NCBI GenBank assembly: GCA_017409475.1
Contig: JAFQSP010000001.1
Location: forward strand, 1-64,000
Source: Clostridia bacterium
GTDB lineage: Bacteria > Bacillota > Clostridia > Oscillospirales > Acutalibacteraceae
Reading direction: 5' to 3'
DNA: 64,000 nucleotides
The position numbers were made by a program, and so were the translations under genes. Below are positions 8,664 to 18,663 of the stretch, one piece after another. Below the pieces are notes generated by a model. That model had not been told where the DNA came from. It saw only the letters and a program-made list of their open reading frames with translations, and made no database searches. Numbering within the stretch: the first letter of the stretch is position 1; every line of letters begins with the position of its first letter.

Positions 8664-11489
8664 TTAAAGCATTTTTTTAAGGTAGGCTCCCGTAAATGAG
8701 CCTTCGGTTTCGGCAACCTCTTTGGGTGTACCGGTGGCGACAATTTTGCCGCCGTGTTTTCCACCGCCCGGACCGAGGTCAATTATGTGGTCGGCGGTTT
8801 TTATCATATCAAGGTTATGCTCGATAACGACTACCGTATTACCCTTGTCGGCAAGTCGAGAAAGCACGTTTATCAGTTGATGAACGTCGGCTGTATGAAG
8901 CCCCGTTGTCGGCTCGTCAAGGACGTAAATCGTCTTTCCCGTCGACGTTTTTGCAAGCTCGGTTGCGAGTTTCACTCGTTGCGCCTCACCGCCCGAAAGT
9001 GTGGTTGCAGGCTGACCGAGCTTTACATAGCCGAGACCAACGTCAAACAGCGTTTTCAGCTTTCTGTATATCTTTTTGTGGTTTTCAAAGAAAGTCATTG
9101 CCTCTTCAATTGTCATATCGAGAATATCGTGAATGTTCTTTCCCTTGAATTTTACTTCCAGCGTTTCTCGATTGTATCTTTTGCCCTTGCATACCTCACA
9201 CGGCACGTAAATATCGGGTAAAAAGTGCATTTCTATCTTTAAAATTCCGTCTCCGTCACAGGCGTCACAGCGTCCACCCTTCACGTTGAAGCTGAATCGG
9301 TTTGCTCCGTAGCCCCTGATTTTCGCGTCGGCGGTTTGAGCAAAAAGCTCACGAATATCGCCGAAAACACCTGTATAAGTGGCAGGATTTGAACGCGGCG
9401 TTCTTCCGATAGGTGACTGGTCAATGTCGATAATCTTGTCGAGATGTTCTATGCCGATTATATCGTCGTGGTCACCGGCAAAGGTCTTTGCTCGGTTGAG
9501 CTCGTTTGCCAGCCGTTTATATAGAATTTCGTTAATAAGCGACGATTTTCCCGAACCCGAAACTCCCGTTATACAAACGAATTTACCAAGCGGAATTTCG
9601 ACATCGATGTTACAAAGGTTATTTTGTCTAGCACCTTTAATTATCAGTGAATTTCCGTTTCCGTCACGGAGCTTTTTCGGTAGCGGAATGCTTCTTCGTC
9701 CCGAAAGATAGGCTCCCGTAATCGAATTTTCGCATTTTTTGATATCCTCTACGTCGCCCGTACAAACAATTTCGCCGCCGTGAATACCTGCACCGGGTCC
9801 AACGTCAACTATAAAGTCGGCGGCATTCATGGTATCCTCATCATGCTCAACGACAATAACTGTGTTGCCGATGTCCCTTAAATGCTTGAGTGTAGCAATC
9901 AGCTTTTCGTTGTCCCTTTGATGAAGTCCGATGCTCGGCTCGTCGAGAATATACATGACACCCATCAGCGATGAACCGATTTGTGTTGCCAAGCGAATTC
10001 GCTGACTTTCGCCGCCTGAAAGGGTAGCCGACGTTCTTGCAAGGGTGAGGTAATCGAGCCCCACGCTGTTCAAAAAGCCGAGCCGTTCTTTAATTTCCTT
10101 TAAAATACCCTTTGCGATAAGCTCGTCTCTTTCGCTGAGCCTTAAATTGTTAATAAAATCGAGCGCTTCGTCAATGTTCATCAGACAAACGTCGTTAATA
10201 TTCTTATCCCCAACGGTAACGGCAAGAGCGATTGGATTAAGTCGTGAACCGTGACATTCTGGGCATTCGCAGGCATTCATAACGCTTTCGATTTCGGCTC
10301 TCGAATATTCGCTTGACGAGGTGGTGTATCTGCGCTCTAAATTGTTGATAACGCCTTCAAATGCCGCGTTGTAATAACCGCCGCCGTAATCGGTTGTTCT
10401 TTCCATTTTCAGCTTTTTGTCGCCTGTTCCGTATAAAAGCGCGTTTTGCCCCTCTTTGCTGATTTCCTTGAATGGTGTGTCGAGGGTAAAGCCGTATTCC
10501 TTCGCAATTGCTGAAAAATACATATTCGCAATCGAATTATCCTTGCCTACTGAATTCCAGCCACTTGCGTGAATTGCTCCTTGATTGAGGGATAGGCTTT
10601 TATCGGGGACTACGAGGTTTTTATCCACGTGTAAAAAGGTACCCAGCCCCGAACATTTTTGACACGCACCAAACGGGTTGTTGAATGAAAACATTCGCGG
10701 AGAAAGCTCCTCAATGCTGATATTGTGCTCGGGACAGGCATAATTCTGCGAAAAGGTCAGCTCCTCGCCACCGATAACGTCTATAATGATGATTCCGCCC
10801 GAAAGCTTTGCCGCCGTTTCAATCGAGTCGGCAAGCCGAGAGTTCATTTCGGGCTTGATTACAAGTCTGTCTATGACAATTTCGATATTGTGCTTTTTGT
10901 TTTTGTCCATCTTAATCTGTTCGGTCAGCTCGTACATAATTCCGTCCACACGAACACGGACAAATCCGCTTTTTTTAGCGTTTTCAAGCTCTTTTACATA
11001 TTCGCCCTTGCGACCTCTGACGATGGGGGAAAGTACCTGAAATTTTGTCCCCTCGTGGAGAGCCATAATGCTGTCAACGATTTGGTCAACCGTCTGATGA
11101 GCAATTTCGCGGTTACAAATCGGGCAGTGGGGCACACCCACTCTTGCAAAGAGAAGACGTAAATAGTCGTATATTTCCGTAACCGTTCCAACGGTTGAAC
11201 GGGGGTTTTTCGAGGTTGTTTTTTGGTCAATCGAGATAGCGGGAGAAAGCCCGTCAATCGAATCAACGTCGGGCTTTTCCATTTGACCGAGAAACATTCT
11301 CGCGTATGATGAAAGCGATTCTACATATCGCCGTTGTCCTTCTGCATAAAGGGTATCAAAGGCAAGTGACGATTTTCCCGAACCCGAAAGTCCCGTGAAA
11401 ACCACCAACTTATCACGCGGTATTTCTAAATCTACGTTTTTCAAGTTATGCTCTCTTGCGCCCTTTATGGTAATTTTATCAATCGGCAT
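8664..11489 (-). CDS. uvrA: Excinuclease ABC subunit A
   Basis: The 941 residues are full length. UvrA is the damage-recognition ATPase of nucleotide-excision repair and loads UvrB. There are two ABC ATPase modules: Walker [11 protein letters not shown] (from 33) and [10 protein letters not shown] in the second half, each with an LSGGE signature ([11 protein letters not shown] and [11 protein letters not shown]). Zinc motifs such as CPICNR and CDACDGDG are present. It lies 22 bases downstream of uvrB in the same operon. Confidence 0.98.
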   Translation of the reverse strand: MPIDKITIKGAREHNLKNVDLEIPRDKLVVFTGLSGSGKSSLAFDTLYAEGQRRYVESLSSYARMFLGQMEKPDVDSIDGLSPAISIDQKTTSKNPRSTVGTVTEIYDYLRLLFARVGVPHCPICNREIAHQTVDQIVDSIMALHEGTKFQVLSPIVRGRKGEYVKELENAKKSGFVRVRVDGIMYELTEQIKMDKNKKHNIEIVIDRLVIKPEMNSRLADSIETAAKLSGGIIIIDVIGGEELTFSQNYACPEHNISIEELSPRMFSFNNPFGACQKCSGLGTFLHVDKNLVVPDKSLSLNQGAIHASGWNSVGKDNSIANMYFSAIAKEYGFTLDTPFKEISKEGQNALLYGTGDKKLKMERTTDYGGGYYNAAFEGVINNLERRYTTSSSEYSRAEIESVMNACECPECHGSRLNPIALAVTVGDKNINDVCLMNIDEALDFINNLRLSERDELIAKGILKEIKERLGFLNSVGLDYLTLARTSATLSGGESQRIRLATQIGSSLMGVMYILDEPSIGLHQRDNEKLIATLKHLRDIGNTVIVVEHDEDTMNAADFIVDVGPGAGIHGGEIVCTGDVEDIKKCENSITGAYLSGRRSIPLPKKLRDGNGNSLIIKGARQNNLCNIDVEIPLGKFVCITGVSGSGKSSLINEILYKRLANELNRAKTFAGDHDDIIGIEHLDKIIDIDQSPIGRTPRSNPATYTGVFGDIRELFAQTADAKIRGYGANRFSFNVKGGRCDACDGDGILKIEMHFLPDIYVPCEVCKGKRYNRETLEVKFKGKNIHDILDMTIEEAMTFFENHKKIYRKLKTLFDVGLGYVKLGQPATTLSGGEAQRVKLATELAKTSTGKTIYVLDEPTTGLHTADVHQLINVLSRLADKGNTVVVIEHNLDMIKTADHIIDLGPGGGKHGGKIVATGTPKEVAETEGSFTGAYLKKML

Positions 11490-11511
11490 TTTTTCACCTT
11501 TTGTAAATTAA

Positions 11512-13470
11512 TTATTTTCCCTTGCGAAGCTGTTCAATTCGGTCGCGTAAATATGCCGCATGCTCGAATTCAAGCAGCTTTGCAGCGTTTTTCATTTCTC
11601 TTGTCAGCCGTGCAACAAGCTCCTCTCTTTCCTTGTGAGAGAGCTTTTTGCCTGATTTTTCGTCGGTCGGCTTGCTCGAAATTTCGATAACGTCGCGAAT
11701 ATCCTTTTTAATCGTTTTCGGCACTATGCCGTTTTCAATATTGTATCTTGTTTGAATTTCACGGCGACGGTTGGTTTCGTTAATCGCCCTTTCCATCGAC
11801 GGAGTGACCGAATCGGCGTACATGATAACCTCACCCTCGGAGTTTCGCGAAGCTCGTCCGATGGTCTGAATAAGCGACGTTTCGGAGCGGAGGAAGCCCT
11901 CTTTATCTGCGTCAAGTATGCAAACGAGCGAAACCTCGGGTATGTCGAGCCCTTCTCGCAGGAGGTTGATTCCGACCAAAACGTCGAATTCGCCAGTTCT
12001 CAAATCGCGTATAATCTCCATTCTTTCCATGGTATCAATATCGTGGTGCATATATCTTACCTTGATACCCGTCTGCTCGATATAATCGGTCAGGTCCTCT
12101 GCCATTTTCTTTGTCAGCGTGGTGACGAGTGTTCGCTCACCCTTGCTGATTCGCTTGTTAATTTCGCTTACAAGGTCGTCAATCTGACCGTCGGTCGACC
12201 TAACCGAAATCAGCGGGTCGACCAGTCCTGTCGGGCGAATAACCTGCTCAACAAATTGGCTCGAATGCTCCTTTTCGAATTCGCCTGGAGTAGCCGAAAC
12301 GTAAATTGCCTGATTAATATGCGAATAAAATTCGTCAAAGTTTAGCGGTCGGTTATCGTATGCCGACGGCAGACGGAAACCGAATTCTACAAGGTTTTCC
12401 TTTCTTGCTCTGTCACCGCCAAACATTCCTCTAACCTGCGGTAAAGTAACATGCGACTCGTCGACAAAGAGTAAAAAGTCATCGGGGAAATAATCGAGCA
12501 AGGTGAACGGGGTGCACCCCGCAGGGCGTCCCGATAATACCCTTGAATAATTTTCGATACCCTTGCACATTCCGATTTCACGCAGCATTTCGATGTCATA
12601 TTCGGTGCGTTGCTTAATTCGTTGCGCCTCAATCAGCTTTCCGCTTTTCTTAAACCATTCGGTGCGATCAATCATTTCGTCATATATATTTTGAAGAGCG
12701 ACTGCCATTTTATCCGCAGGGACGATGTAATGTGACGCGGGATAAACTGCCGCGTGTGACAGTACCGCCTTGATTTCGCCTGTAAGCGCGACAAATTCGC
12801 TCACTCGTTCAATTTCGTCACCGAAAAATTCTACCCTCAGCGCAATTTCGGAATTGTACGCGGGGAAAATCTCGACAACGTCGCCTCTTACACGAAATGT
12901 GTTTCGCACAAAGCTGATGTCATTTCGGTCGTATTGCAGGTCAACCAGACGACGAAGCAGCTTATCACGTGACATTTCGAGCCCGGGACGTAGTGAAATA
13001 ATCATATTTCGGTAATCAATCGGGTTTCCGAGCGAATAAATGCAGCTGACACTTGCCACGATGATAACGTCCCGTCTTTCTGAAAGAGAAGCGGTTGCGG
13101 CATGACGGAGCTTGTCAATTTCATCATTTATAGCCGAGTCTTTTTCGATATATGTGTCGGTGCCGGGAAGATATGCCTCCGGCTGATAGTAGTCGTAGTA
13201 GGATACAAAATATTCCACCGCGTTTTCGGGAAAGAATTCTCTAAACTCGGAACACAACTGCGCAGCCAACGTCTTATTATGAGCGAGAACAAGAGTAGGG
13301 CGATTTACTTTTTCAATAATATTCGCCATCGTGAAGGTTTTTCCCGAACCGGTAACGCCGAGAAGTGTCTGTTCTCTTTTGCCGTCGATAACCCCTTTCG
13401 AAAGGCGGTCAATCGCTTGCGGCTGGTCACCCGTCGGCTTAAATTTTGAATGTAAAATAAATTTATCCAC
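11512..13470 (-). CDS. uvrB: Excinuclease ABC subunit B
   Basis: UvrB is the damage-verifying helicase-like core of nucleotide-excision repair, 652 residues from the GTG at 13470. That start is chosen because AGGAGTGAGG lies just upstream and [20 protein letters not shown] matches the usual UvrB N-terminus; a GTG at 13491 would place the ribosome site inside the gene. Motifs include Walker A GVTGSGKT (38-45), the beta-hairpin region [14 protein letters not shown], helicase motif QTIGRASRN and a C-terminal UVR domain ([14 protein letters not shown]). No clear LexA box is visible upstream. Confidence 0.97.
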   Translation of the reverse strand: MDKFILHSKFKPTGDQPQAIDRLSKGVIDGKREQTLLGVTGSGKTFTMANIIEKVNRPTLVLAHNKTLAAQLCSEFREFFPENAVEYFVSYYDYYQPEAYLPGTDTYIEKDSAINDEIDKLRHAATASLSERRDVIIVASVSCIYSLGNPIDYRNMIISLRPGLEMSRDKLLRRLVDLQYDRNDISFVRNTFRVRGDVVEIFPAYNSEIALRVEFFGDEIERVSEFVALTGEIKAVLSHAAVYPASHYIVPADKMAVALQNIYDEMIDRTEWFKKSGKLIEAQRIKQRTEYDIEMLREIGMCKGIENYSRVLSGRPAGCTPFTLLDYFPDDFLLFVDESHVTLPQVRGMFGGDRARKENLVEFGFRLPSAYDNRPLNFDEFYSHINQAIYVSATPGEFEKEHSSQFVEQVIRPTGLVDPLISVRSTDGQIDDLVSEINKRISKGERTLVTTLTKKMAEDLTDYIEQTGIKVRYMHHDIDTMERMEIIRDLRTGEFDVLVGINLLREGLDIPEVSLVCILDADKEGFLRSETSLIQTIGRASRNSEGEVIMYADSVTPSMERAINETNRRREIQTRYNIENGIVPKTIKKDIRDVIEISSKPTDEKSGKKLSHKEREELVARLTREMKNAAKLLEFEHAAYLRDRIEQLRKGK

Positions 13471-13523
13471 CTGTGTCCTCACTCCTTTCACTATGATTAT
13501 TATGAACCTGTTTAGTGCTTAAA

Positions 13524-13952
13524 TTACGCGCGTTTTGAAAGTTTTTCGAGGGTTTGCTTGATGATATCAAGCGCTTGTTTTGAGTCGGTGATTTCTTTTA
13601 CCGCCGTCTCAATAGGACAAGCGCCCTCACCCGACCGATTTATGATATACGGAACCACGTCGTCATAAAACGCATCAATTCCATTTGTCTGCAAAATGTC
13701 CATTGCATCCTTGCTCATCAGCTTCGCCCAAACGGCCTTTACTCCAAGCAAAACGTACAGGTGAGCCGCACCTGCACCAACCACCTTATCGGCGGCATAA
13801 TAGCCCGCGGAATCGAAATTGCTTTCTAAAAAATCAATCAGCGGCTTAACTCCGCGTAGGGTTGAGTGATACGCTTTTCCGTTTGAATAAAGCACACAAG
13901 TATAATCGTTTTCTATGAGAATTTTTTTGGCTGTTAAAATATCTTTGTTCAT
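13524..13952 (-). CDS. DUF1893 domain protein
   Basis: The 142-residue protein matches DUF1893, a small family with a deaminase-like fold and unknown activity. Visible features are DYTCVLYSNGKAYHSTLRGV, the glycine-rich DKVVGAGAAHLYVLLGVKAV and GEGACPIE. It overlaps the preceding membrane-protein gene by 4 bases (ATGA). The pairing of DUF1893 with a putative transporter suggests they handle one small molecule, but this is inference. Confidence 0.8.
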   Translation of the reverse strand: MNKDILTAKKILIENDYTCVLYSNGKAYHSTLRGVKPLIDFLESNFDSAGYYAADKVVGAGAAHLYVLLGVKAVWAKLMSKDAMDILQTNGIDAFYDDVVPYIINRSGEGACPIETAVKEITDSKQALDIIKQTLEKLSKRA

Positions 13953-14494
13953 ATGTCAAAATGCTTTGTATTTACAAAATACGGCACGACCAAAAGCTGC
14001 AAAATATATCCCGGAATTGCTAATATAATACCGCTTAAAGCTGCGGTGGCAGTTATGGTAATATCGCTGATAAAACAGCTCAAAATCAATGTAGCCGCTA
14101 TTCGCAAAACTCGGCTTACAACCTGAATGATTAAAAGCTTAGAAAAAACATTTATTTTCGTTTTAGAAAGCAATCCGGCAAAAAAGCCGAAACATATAAG
14201 CTCTATGATTATCAGCGGCAACATTGAAGCGGTGGGCATACCGCTTATAGCGTAGCTGACAATCGGAGACGAAACGCCTGCAATTACGCCGACGATTGCA
14301 TTGGTCTTAATAGCTAAAATCAGTACGGGTAAATACATTGGCAAGAACATTTGACCGAACTTGCCACCCATTCCTGCAAATACACCGAAAGCGTGAAAAA
14401 TCTGTGGTAATGCAACCGCACATAGCGTTGCTACGCTGATTGCTAAAAGGTATCTTAATGCCAGGTTTATATTTTTGTTAATTGATTTTTCCAT
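13949..14494 (-). CDS. ECF transporter S component-like membrane protein
   Basis: The 181-residue protein has about five or six hydrophobic helices and short loops. The pattern QIFHAFGVFAGMGGKFGQMFLPMYLPV and the internal GVIAGVSSPIVSY resemble ECF-type S components of vitamin/cofactor uptake systems. No EcfA/EcfT genes are adjacent, as is usual for group II systems that share one module. It is translationally coupled to DUF1893 and lies 12 bases after the aldo/keto reductase gene. Confidence 0.65.
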   Translation of the reverse strand: MEKSINKNINLALRYLLAISVATLCAVALPQIFHAFGVFAGMGGKFGQMFLPMYLPVLILAIKTNAIVGVIAGVSSPIVSYAISGMPTASMLPLIIIELICFGFFAGLLSKTKINVFSKLLIIQVVSRVLRIAATLILSCFISDITITATAALSGIILAIPGYILQLLVVPYFVNTKHFDI

Positions 14495-14506
14495 TTTAGA
14501 TACCTC

Positions 14507-15604
14507 TTAAATTTTAGATATTTTTTCGAGTTCCTGCTTAATATCAATGCTTTGAGGACAAACCTTTTCGCATTTTCCGCATTTTAAACAATCGCTTGCG
14601 GTAGGCTTGTCTTTTGGGAACTCATCTTTAGCCTCTTGTGCAGTTGTTTTTGCGGCCAACATCTTATTATAACCGGAAAAAAGCTGTGGAATGGGTATGT
14701 TTCTAGGACAAACATCGGTACAATAGCTGCAACCCGTGCAAGGAACTTGAATTACTTTTCGAATGATTTCGCGTACTCGGTCGGTCGCTGTATATTCTTT
14801 TTCTCTAAACGGGACAAAATCGGTAAAGGTATTTATATTATCCTGCATCATATCCATATTACCCATTCCCGAAAGAACCATAAACACTTCGGGGAAGCTT
14901 GCAGCATAACGCAAGGCATATGAAGCATAACTGCCACCGTTTAGTTGGTCAAAAACCTTTTTTGCTTCTTCGGGAAGGTTTACGAGATATCCTCCTCTGA
15001 CAGGCTCCATAACTATAACCTTTTTGCCGTGCTTTACGGCAACGTCGTAGCATTTTTTGCTTTGCACAGAGGGGTCATCGTAATCGAGATAATTTATCTG
15101 CAACTGAACAGCTTCAATATCGGGCTGTTCGGTGAGTATCATGTCGAGAATATCCGCTGTATCGTGAAATGACATTGCTATATGCTTAATTTTGCCTTGC
15201 TCTTTTAATTTTTTTGCTATTTCAAAGCTGTTGCATTTTTTATGCTTTGGATACGAATTTCTTGTAAGACAGTGGAATAAGTAAATGTCAAAATACTCTA
15301 CTCCGCATATTTTCAGCTGCTTTTCGAAAAGGGGAATAATGTCTTCTTCTTTTTCAAAAAACCAGTCGGACAATTTATCTGCAAGTACATAATCTTCGCG
15401 GTTATATCTTGCAACCAAACAGTCGCGTATGGCTGTTTCGCTTTTTCCGTCGATATATCCGTGAGCGGTATCAAAATAATTGAATCCGGAGGCAATAAAA
15501 GCATCTATCATGCGGTTGAATTCTTGATAATCGACCTTGTCATCCGTCATTTTTAATCGCATGCATCCAAAGCCAAGTTTTCCTTTAATCTTGTTAAAAC
15601 TCAT
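14507..15604 (-). CDS. Aldo/keto reductase with C-terminal 4Fe-4S domain
   Basis: This 365-residue protein combines an AKR barrel, with catalytic-type residues in FDTAHGY (Asp45, Tyr50), LADKLSD (Lys77) and YLFHCL (His), with a ferredoxin-like C-terminus carrying CTGCSYCTDVCP and CLKCGKCEKVCP, enough for two 4Fe-4S clusters. Such proteins are common in anaerobes and probably exchange electrons between ferredoxin and a carbonyl substrate; the substrate is unknown. It heads the minus-strand run and has its own promoter. Confidence 0.9.
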   Translation of the reverse strand: MSFNKIKGKLGFGCMRLKMTDDKVDYQEFNRMIDAFIASGFNYFDTAHGYIDGKSETAIRDCLVARYNREDYVLADKLSDWFFEKEEDIIPLFEKQLKICGVEYFDIYLFHCLTRNSYPKHKKCNSFEIAKKLKEQGKIKHIAMSFHDTADILDMILTEQPDIEAVQLQINYLDYDDPSVQSKKCYDVAVKHGKKVIVMEPVRGGYLVNLPEEAKKVFDQLNGGSYASYALRYAASFPEVFMVLSGMGNMDMMQDNINTFTDFVPFREKEYTATDRVREIIRKVIQVPCTGCSYCTDVCPRNIPIPQLFSGYNKMLAAKTTAQEAKDEFPKDKPTASDCLKCGKCEKVCPQSIDIKQELEKISKI

Positions 15605-15675
15605 GCCGTTTGTTCCTTCCCAATTCTGCAGTAATAAAAAAGAATGTCGTAGCTATATTAGATAATATTCTATTT

Positions 15676-15704
15676 ATTATATCATATATCAAGGTCAATG
15701 TAAA
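15676..15704 (-). promoter_or_regulatory. Promoter for the aldo/keto reductase run
   Basis: Minus-strand -35 TTTACA, a 17-base spacer and -10 TATAAT, about 70 bases before the start codon. Confidence 0.7.
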
Positions 15705-16020
15705 CAAAAAACATTGCTGTTTTGCAATCAATAAGTTTACATATTAATTTGATGTTTTGTTACAAAAATTAATTGCTGTTTTTTGCAAAATTTTTAAACC
15801 GTAAATTCATCTTTTTAAAATAAAACAGCAGGCGCTTGATTTTAAATTTGTCGCGATTAAAAAAACAGGCACGGTTGTTTCTAAGTTAAAACGATGTTTA
15901 CCAATTGATTATTAATTTGTTTTTTTAGCCTTGGAAAGTAAAATAATCTCAGTAAAATAAAGGAGGAAAATCATAAAAATGTCAAATTTTTGACCTATTA
16001 TTATCTTTGGTGAAAATGTG

Positions 16021-16049
16021 TTGAAATCTTCACATTTATATTGTATAAT
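16021..16049 (+). promoter_or_regulatory. Promoter of the glycan operon
   Basis: TTGAAA, a spacer of exactly 17 bases and TATAAT. It is the only good promoter seen before the 19 tightly packed genes, leaving an untranslated leader of about 80 nt. Confidence 0.8.
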
Positions 16050-16135
16050 ATAGGAGCATATTATGATATCGGTGAAACTTGGTTAAAAATCAGATAGATA
16101 AATTCGCACAGATTAAGAAAAAGAGGGTTTAAAAA

Positions 16136-17278
16136 ATGAAAAAAGCAGAGAAGCGCATATTACTTTCAACACCTACTATGCATGCCGAAGAGATGGGTTA
16201 TATCACCGAGGCATTTGAAAAGAATTGGATAGCTCCGCTTGGATTTAATTGCGACGGACTTGAAAAAGAAATTGCAGAATATGTTTGTAACGGCACCAAC
16301 GAGATGTATACCCTCGCACTCGTATCGGGTACTGCCGCCTTGCATCTTGCCGTTAAGTTGGCTGGAGTAAAGCCGGGTGATGTAGTTCTTTGCTCGGATA
16401 TGACCTTTTCGGCAACGGTAAACCCGATTGTTTACGAGGGAGGAGTCCCCGTATTCGTTGATAGCGAAAGAGAAACATGGAATTTGGATCCTGTTGCCCT
16501 CGAAAAAGCATTCGAAAAATATCCGAATGCGAAGGCGGTTATGCTTGCTCATTTGTACGGTACCCCGTCTAAAATGAACGAAATTATCGCCGTTTGTAAA
16601 AAGTACGGGGCAGTTCTTATCGAGGATGCAGCCGAAGCATTATCCTCTACATATTTCGGAAAAAAATGCGGTACCTTTGGCGAATATAACGTAATTAGCT
16701 TCAACGGAAATAAGATTATTACAACCTCAGGCGGCGGAATGCTTTTGACAAACAGCCGCGAAGCGAGAGAAAAGGCGTTCTTCTGGTCAACCCAGTCGAG
16801 AGAGAAGACAGTCTGGTACGAGCATAAGGAAATCGGTTACAACTATCGAATGAGTAACGTTCTCGCAGGAATTGGAAGAGGTCAGCTCAAGCATTTAGAG
16901 GAGCATCGTGATTTAAAGGAAAAAATTTATCAGCGATATAAAGAAGGGTTCAAGGATTTACCTGTAAAAATGAACCCATACCTCGATGGGACAAGACCTA
17001 ATTTCTGGCTGTCCTGCTTTACCATCGACGAAGGTATCGGCATAAGCCCAATGAACATTTTACAAAAGCTGAATGAAGCAAATATCGAATCTCGACCGAT
17101 ATGGAAGCCTATGCATATGCAACCCGTATTTGAAAAAGAGGATTTCATAAAGGATGAGGAAAAGGCAATAAACGAGGATATTTTCAAAAGAGGTCTCTGC
17201 TTGCCGTCGGATATAAAAATGACAAAGGACGAGCAGGAACTTGTTATTGAGGTTGTAAAATCCTGCTTTCAAAAATAA
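16136..17278 (+). CDS. PglE-like UDP-4-amino-sugar aminotransferase (DegT family)
   Basis: This 380-residue PLP enzyme of the DegT/DnrJ/EryC1/StrS family has SGTAALHLAV (64-73), the aspartate segment LIEDAAEALSS and the PLP lysine Lys193 in SFNGNKIITTSGGG. That last motif matches bacillosamine aminotransferases such as PglE, which turn UDP-4-keto-6-deoxy-GlcNAc into the 4-amino sugar using glutamate. The following genes are PglC- and PglD-like, which supports this substrate. The PglF-type 4,6-dehydratase needed to make it is not in the window. It is the first gene of the glycan operon. Confidence 0.88.
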   Translation: MKKAEKRILLSTPTMHAEEMGYITEAFEKNWIAPLGFNCDGLEKEIAEYVCNGTNEMYTLALVSGTAALHLAVKLAGVKPGDVVLCSDMTFSATVNPIVYEGGVPVFVDSERETWNLDPVALEKAFEKYPNAKAVMLAHLYGTPSKMNEIIAVCKKYGAVLIEDAAEALSSTYFGKKCGTFGEYNVISFNGNKIITTSGGGMLLTNSREAREKAFFWSTQSREKTVWYEHKEIGYNYRMSNVLAGIGRGQLKHLEEHRDLKEKIYQRYKEGFKDLPVKMNPYLDGTRPNFWLSCFTIDEGIGISPMNILQKLNEANIESRPIWKPMHMQPVFEKEDFIKDEEKAINEDIFKRGLCLPSDIKMTKDEQELVIEVVKSCFQK

Positions 17279-17296
17279 TTTAGGGGCTTACGCTGT

Positions 17297-17950
17297 ATGT
17301 ATAGAAAATTTTTCAAAAGGATAATGGATTTTTGTCTTTCACTTTTGGCGTTAATCGTTTTGTCACCTGTTTTGTTGATATTAACGATTATCGGTTTGTT
17401 TGCGATGGGCGGAAATCCGTTTTTCGCACAATCACGACCCGGAAAAAAGGATAAAAACGGTGAAGAAAAGATTTTTAAACTAATCAAATTTCGCACCATG
17501 AACAACAAAAAAGATGCAGACGGTAATCTTTTACCCGACGAGGACCGCCTTACAGGCTACGGAAGGTTTCTACGTGCAACCTCGCTTGATGAGCTTATGG
17601 AGCTTGTCAATATCTTAAAGGGTGATATGTCAATCGTTGGACCGAGGCCTTTGCTTGTCAGCTATCTGCCTCTTTACAGCGAGGAGCAACGTCGCCGCCA
17701 CGATGTGTTGCCGGGACTTACGGGACTCGCTCAGGTAAGCGGCCGAAATGCAATTTCATGGGACGAAAAATTCGTACTCGACATTGAATATGTGAAGGAT
17801 ATAACCTTTATCGGCGACGTAAAAATTATACTTAGAACGGTCAAAAAGGTTCTTGTAAAAGAGGGAATCCAGTCCGAAACCTCAGCAACAATGGAAGTTT
17901 TCACAGGCTCAGAAAATATAACCGACGAAAAGGAAGTAGTTAATTCATGA
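17297..17950 (+). CDS. PglC-like initiating phosphoglycosyl transferase
   Basis: The 217-residue protein is a monotopic bacterial sugar transferase. It has an N-terminal re-entrant membrane helix (about 10-38), KFRTMN, the catalytic Asp-Glu in SLDELMEL, VGPRPLL and GLAQVSGRNAISWDEKF. Length and motifs resemble Campylobacter PglC, which moves diacetylbacillosamine phosphate from UDP onto undecaprenyl phosphate. It should start each glycan repeat at the inner membrane. The last 4 bases overlap the acetyltransferase gene. Confidence 0.92.
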   Translation: MYRKFFKRIMDFCLSLLALIVLSPVLLILTIIGLFAMGGNPFFAQSRPGKKDKNGEEKIFKLIKFRTMNNKKDADGNLLPDEDRLTGYGRFLRATSLDELMELVNILKGDMSIVGPRPLLVSYLPLYSEEQRRRHDVLPGLTGLAQVSGRNAISWDEKFVLDIEYVKDITFIGDVKIILRTVKKVLVKEGIQSETSATMEVFTGSENITDEKEVVNS

Positions 17951-18588
17951 AGCAGTTGCTCATAATCGGCGCAGGTGGCTACGGTGGAGTAGTTTACGAT
18001 ATCGCAAAGCTTAACGGATACGAAAATGTTGCCTTTCTTGACGATTTTCCGAAGGATAAGGTTGTAGGAAAAATATCCGATTTCGAAAAATTTAAGGACG
18101 ATGCCGAGTTCGTTCTCGCAATTGGCGATAATACCCTTCGCGAAAAATTCTATAATATGCTCACCGAAAACGGAGCAAAGGTGATTTCCCTTGCTCATCC
18201 CAGCGCAATTGTTGCCGAAAGCGCCTTTGTCGATAACGGAACCGTAATAATGGCTGGGGCAATAATTAACCCGAATGCAAGGGTCGGACGAGCGGTAATA
18301 GTAAATACCTGTTGTTCTATTGACCACGATTCGATTGTCGAGGATTTTACTCACATTTCTGTTGGAGCGCGAATTTGCGGCACGGTACATGTTGGAAGCC
18401 GCACATTTGTCGGCGCAGGAGCAACCATTATCAATAATATCAGCGTTTGCGCTAACTGTATGATTGGCGCAGGTGCCGTGGTGGTAAAGAATATTTCGGC
18501 ACCCGATACCTATGTCGGTACACCCGCCGGACGTAAGTTTAAAACGGTCATATCCGACATGAATTCAAAGCCGATTCATCACAAGTAA
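17947..18588 (+). CDS. PglD-like sugar O/N-acetyltransferase
   Basis: The 213-residue NeuD/PglD-family protein begins with a small Rossmann-like domain (LLIIGAGGYGGVVYDIA) followed by left-handed beta-helix hexapeptide repeats. CSIDHDSIVEDFTHISVGA carries the His expected to act as base, and the end is YVGTPAGRKF. By analogy it uses acetyl-CoA to acetylate the 4-amino group of UDP-4-amino-6-deoxy-GlcNAc, giving UDP-diacetylbacillosamine for the PglC-like enzyme encoded just before it. The substrate is inferred from these neighbours. Confidence 0.9.
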   Translation: MKQLLIIGAGGYGGVVYDIAKLNGYENVAFLDDFPKDKVVGKISDFEKFKDDAEFVLAIGDNTLREKFYNMLTENGAKVISLAHPSAIVAESAFVDNGTVIMAGAIINPNARVGRAVIVNTCCSIDHDSIVEDFTHISVGARICGTVHVGSRTFVGAGATIINNISVCANCMIGAGAVVVKNISAPDTYVGTPAGRKFKTVISDMNSKPIHHK

Positions 18589-18663
18589 AATGGTTTTTTT
18601 ATTCGGTTGGTTTAGACGCGATTTAGCTGAAAAAAAGTACGATAAAGTTACCGCGAGGTGTTT

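Larger units (their letters stand above)
15605..16135. other. Divergent intergenic region before the glycan operon
   Basis: This is about 530 AT-rich bases. It holds the minus-strand promoter of the reductase (15676-15704) and the plus-strand promoter of the glycan operon (16021-16049). A strong ribosome site (AAAGGAGGAAAA, about 15957) serves only a four-codon frame MSNF at 15979, and a 14-bp palindrome GTCAAATTTTTGAC lies at 15981-15994. The rest (15705-15950) shows nothing recognisable. Confidence 0.6.

Noticed and set aside
8633-8782. N-terminal extension of the DUF5685 gene
   Set aside because: It lies inside uvrA, is rich in Lys/Pro without domain character, and a good start with ribosome site exists at 8632.
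13471-13491. Longer UvrB start at GTG 13491
   Set aside because: It would place the ribosome site AGGAGTGAGG inside the gene; the GTG at 13470 fits the family N-terminus.
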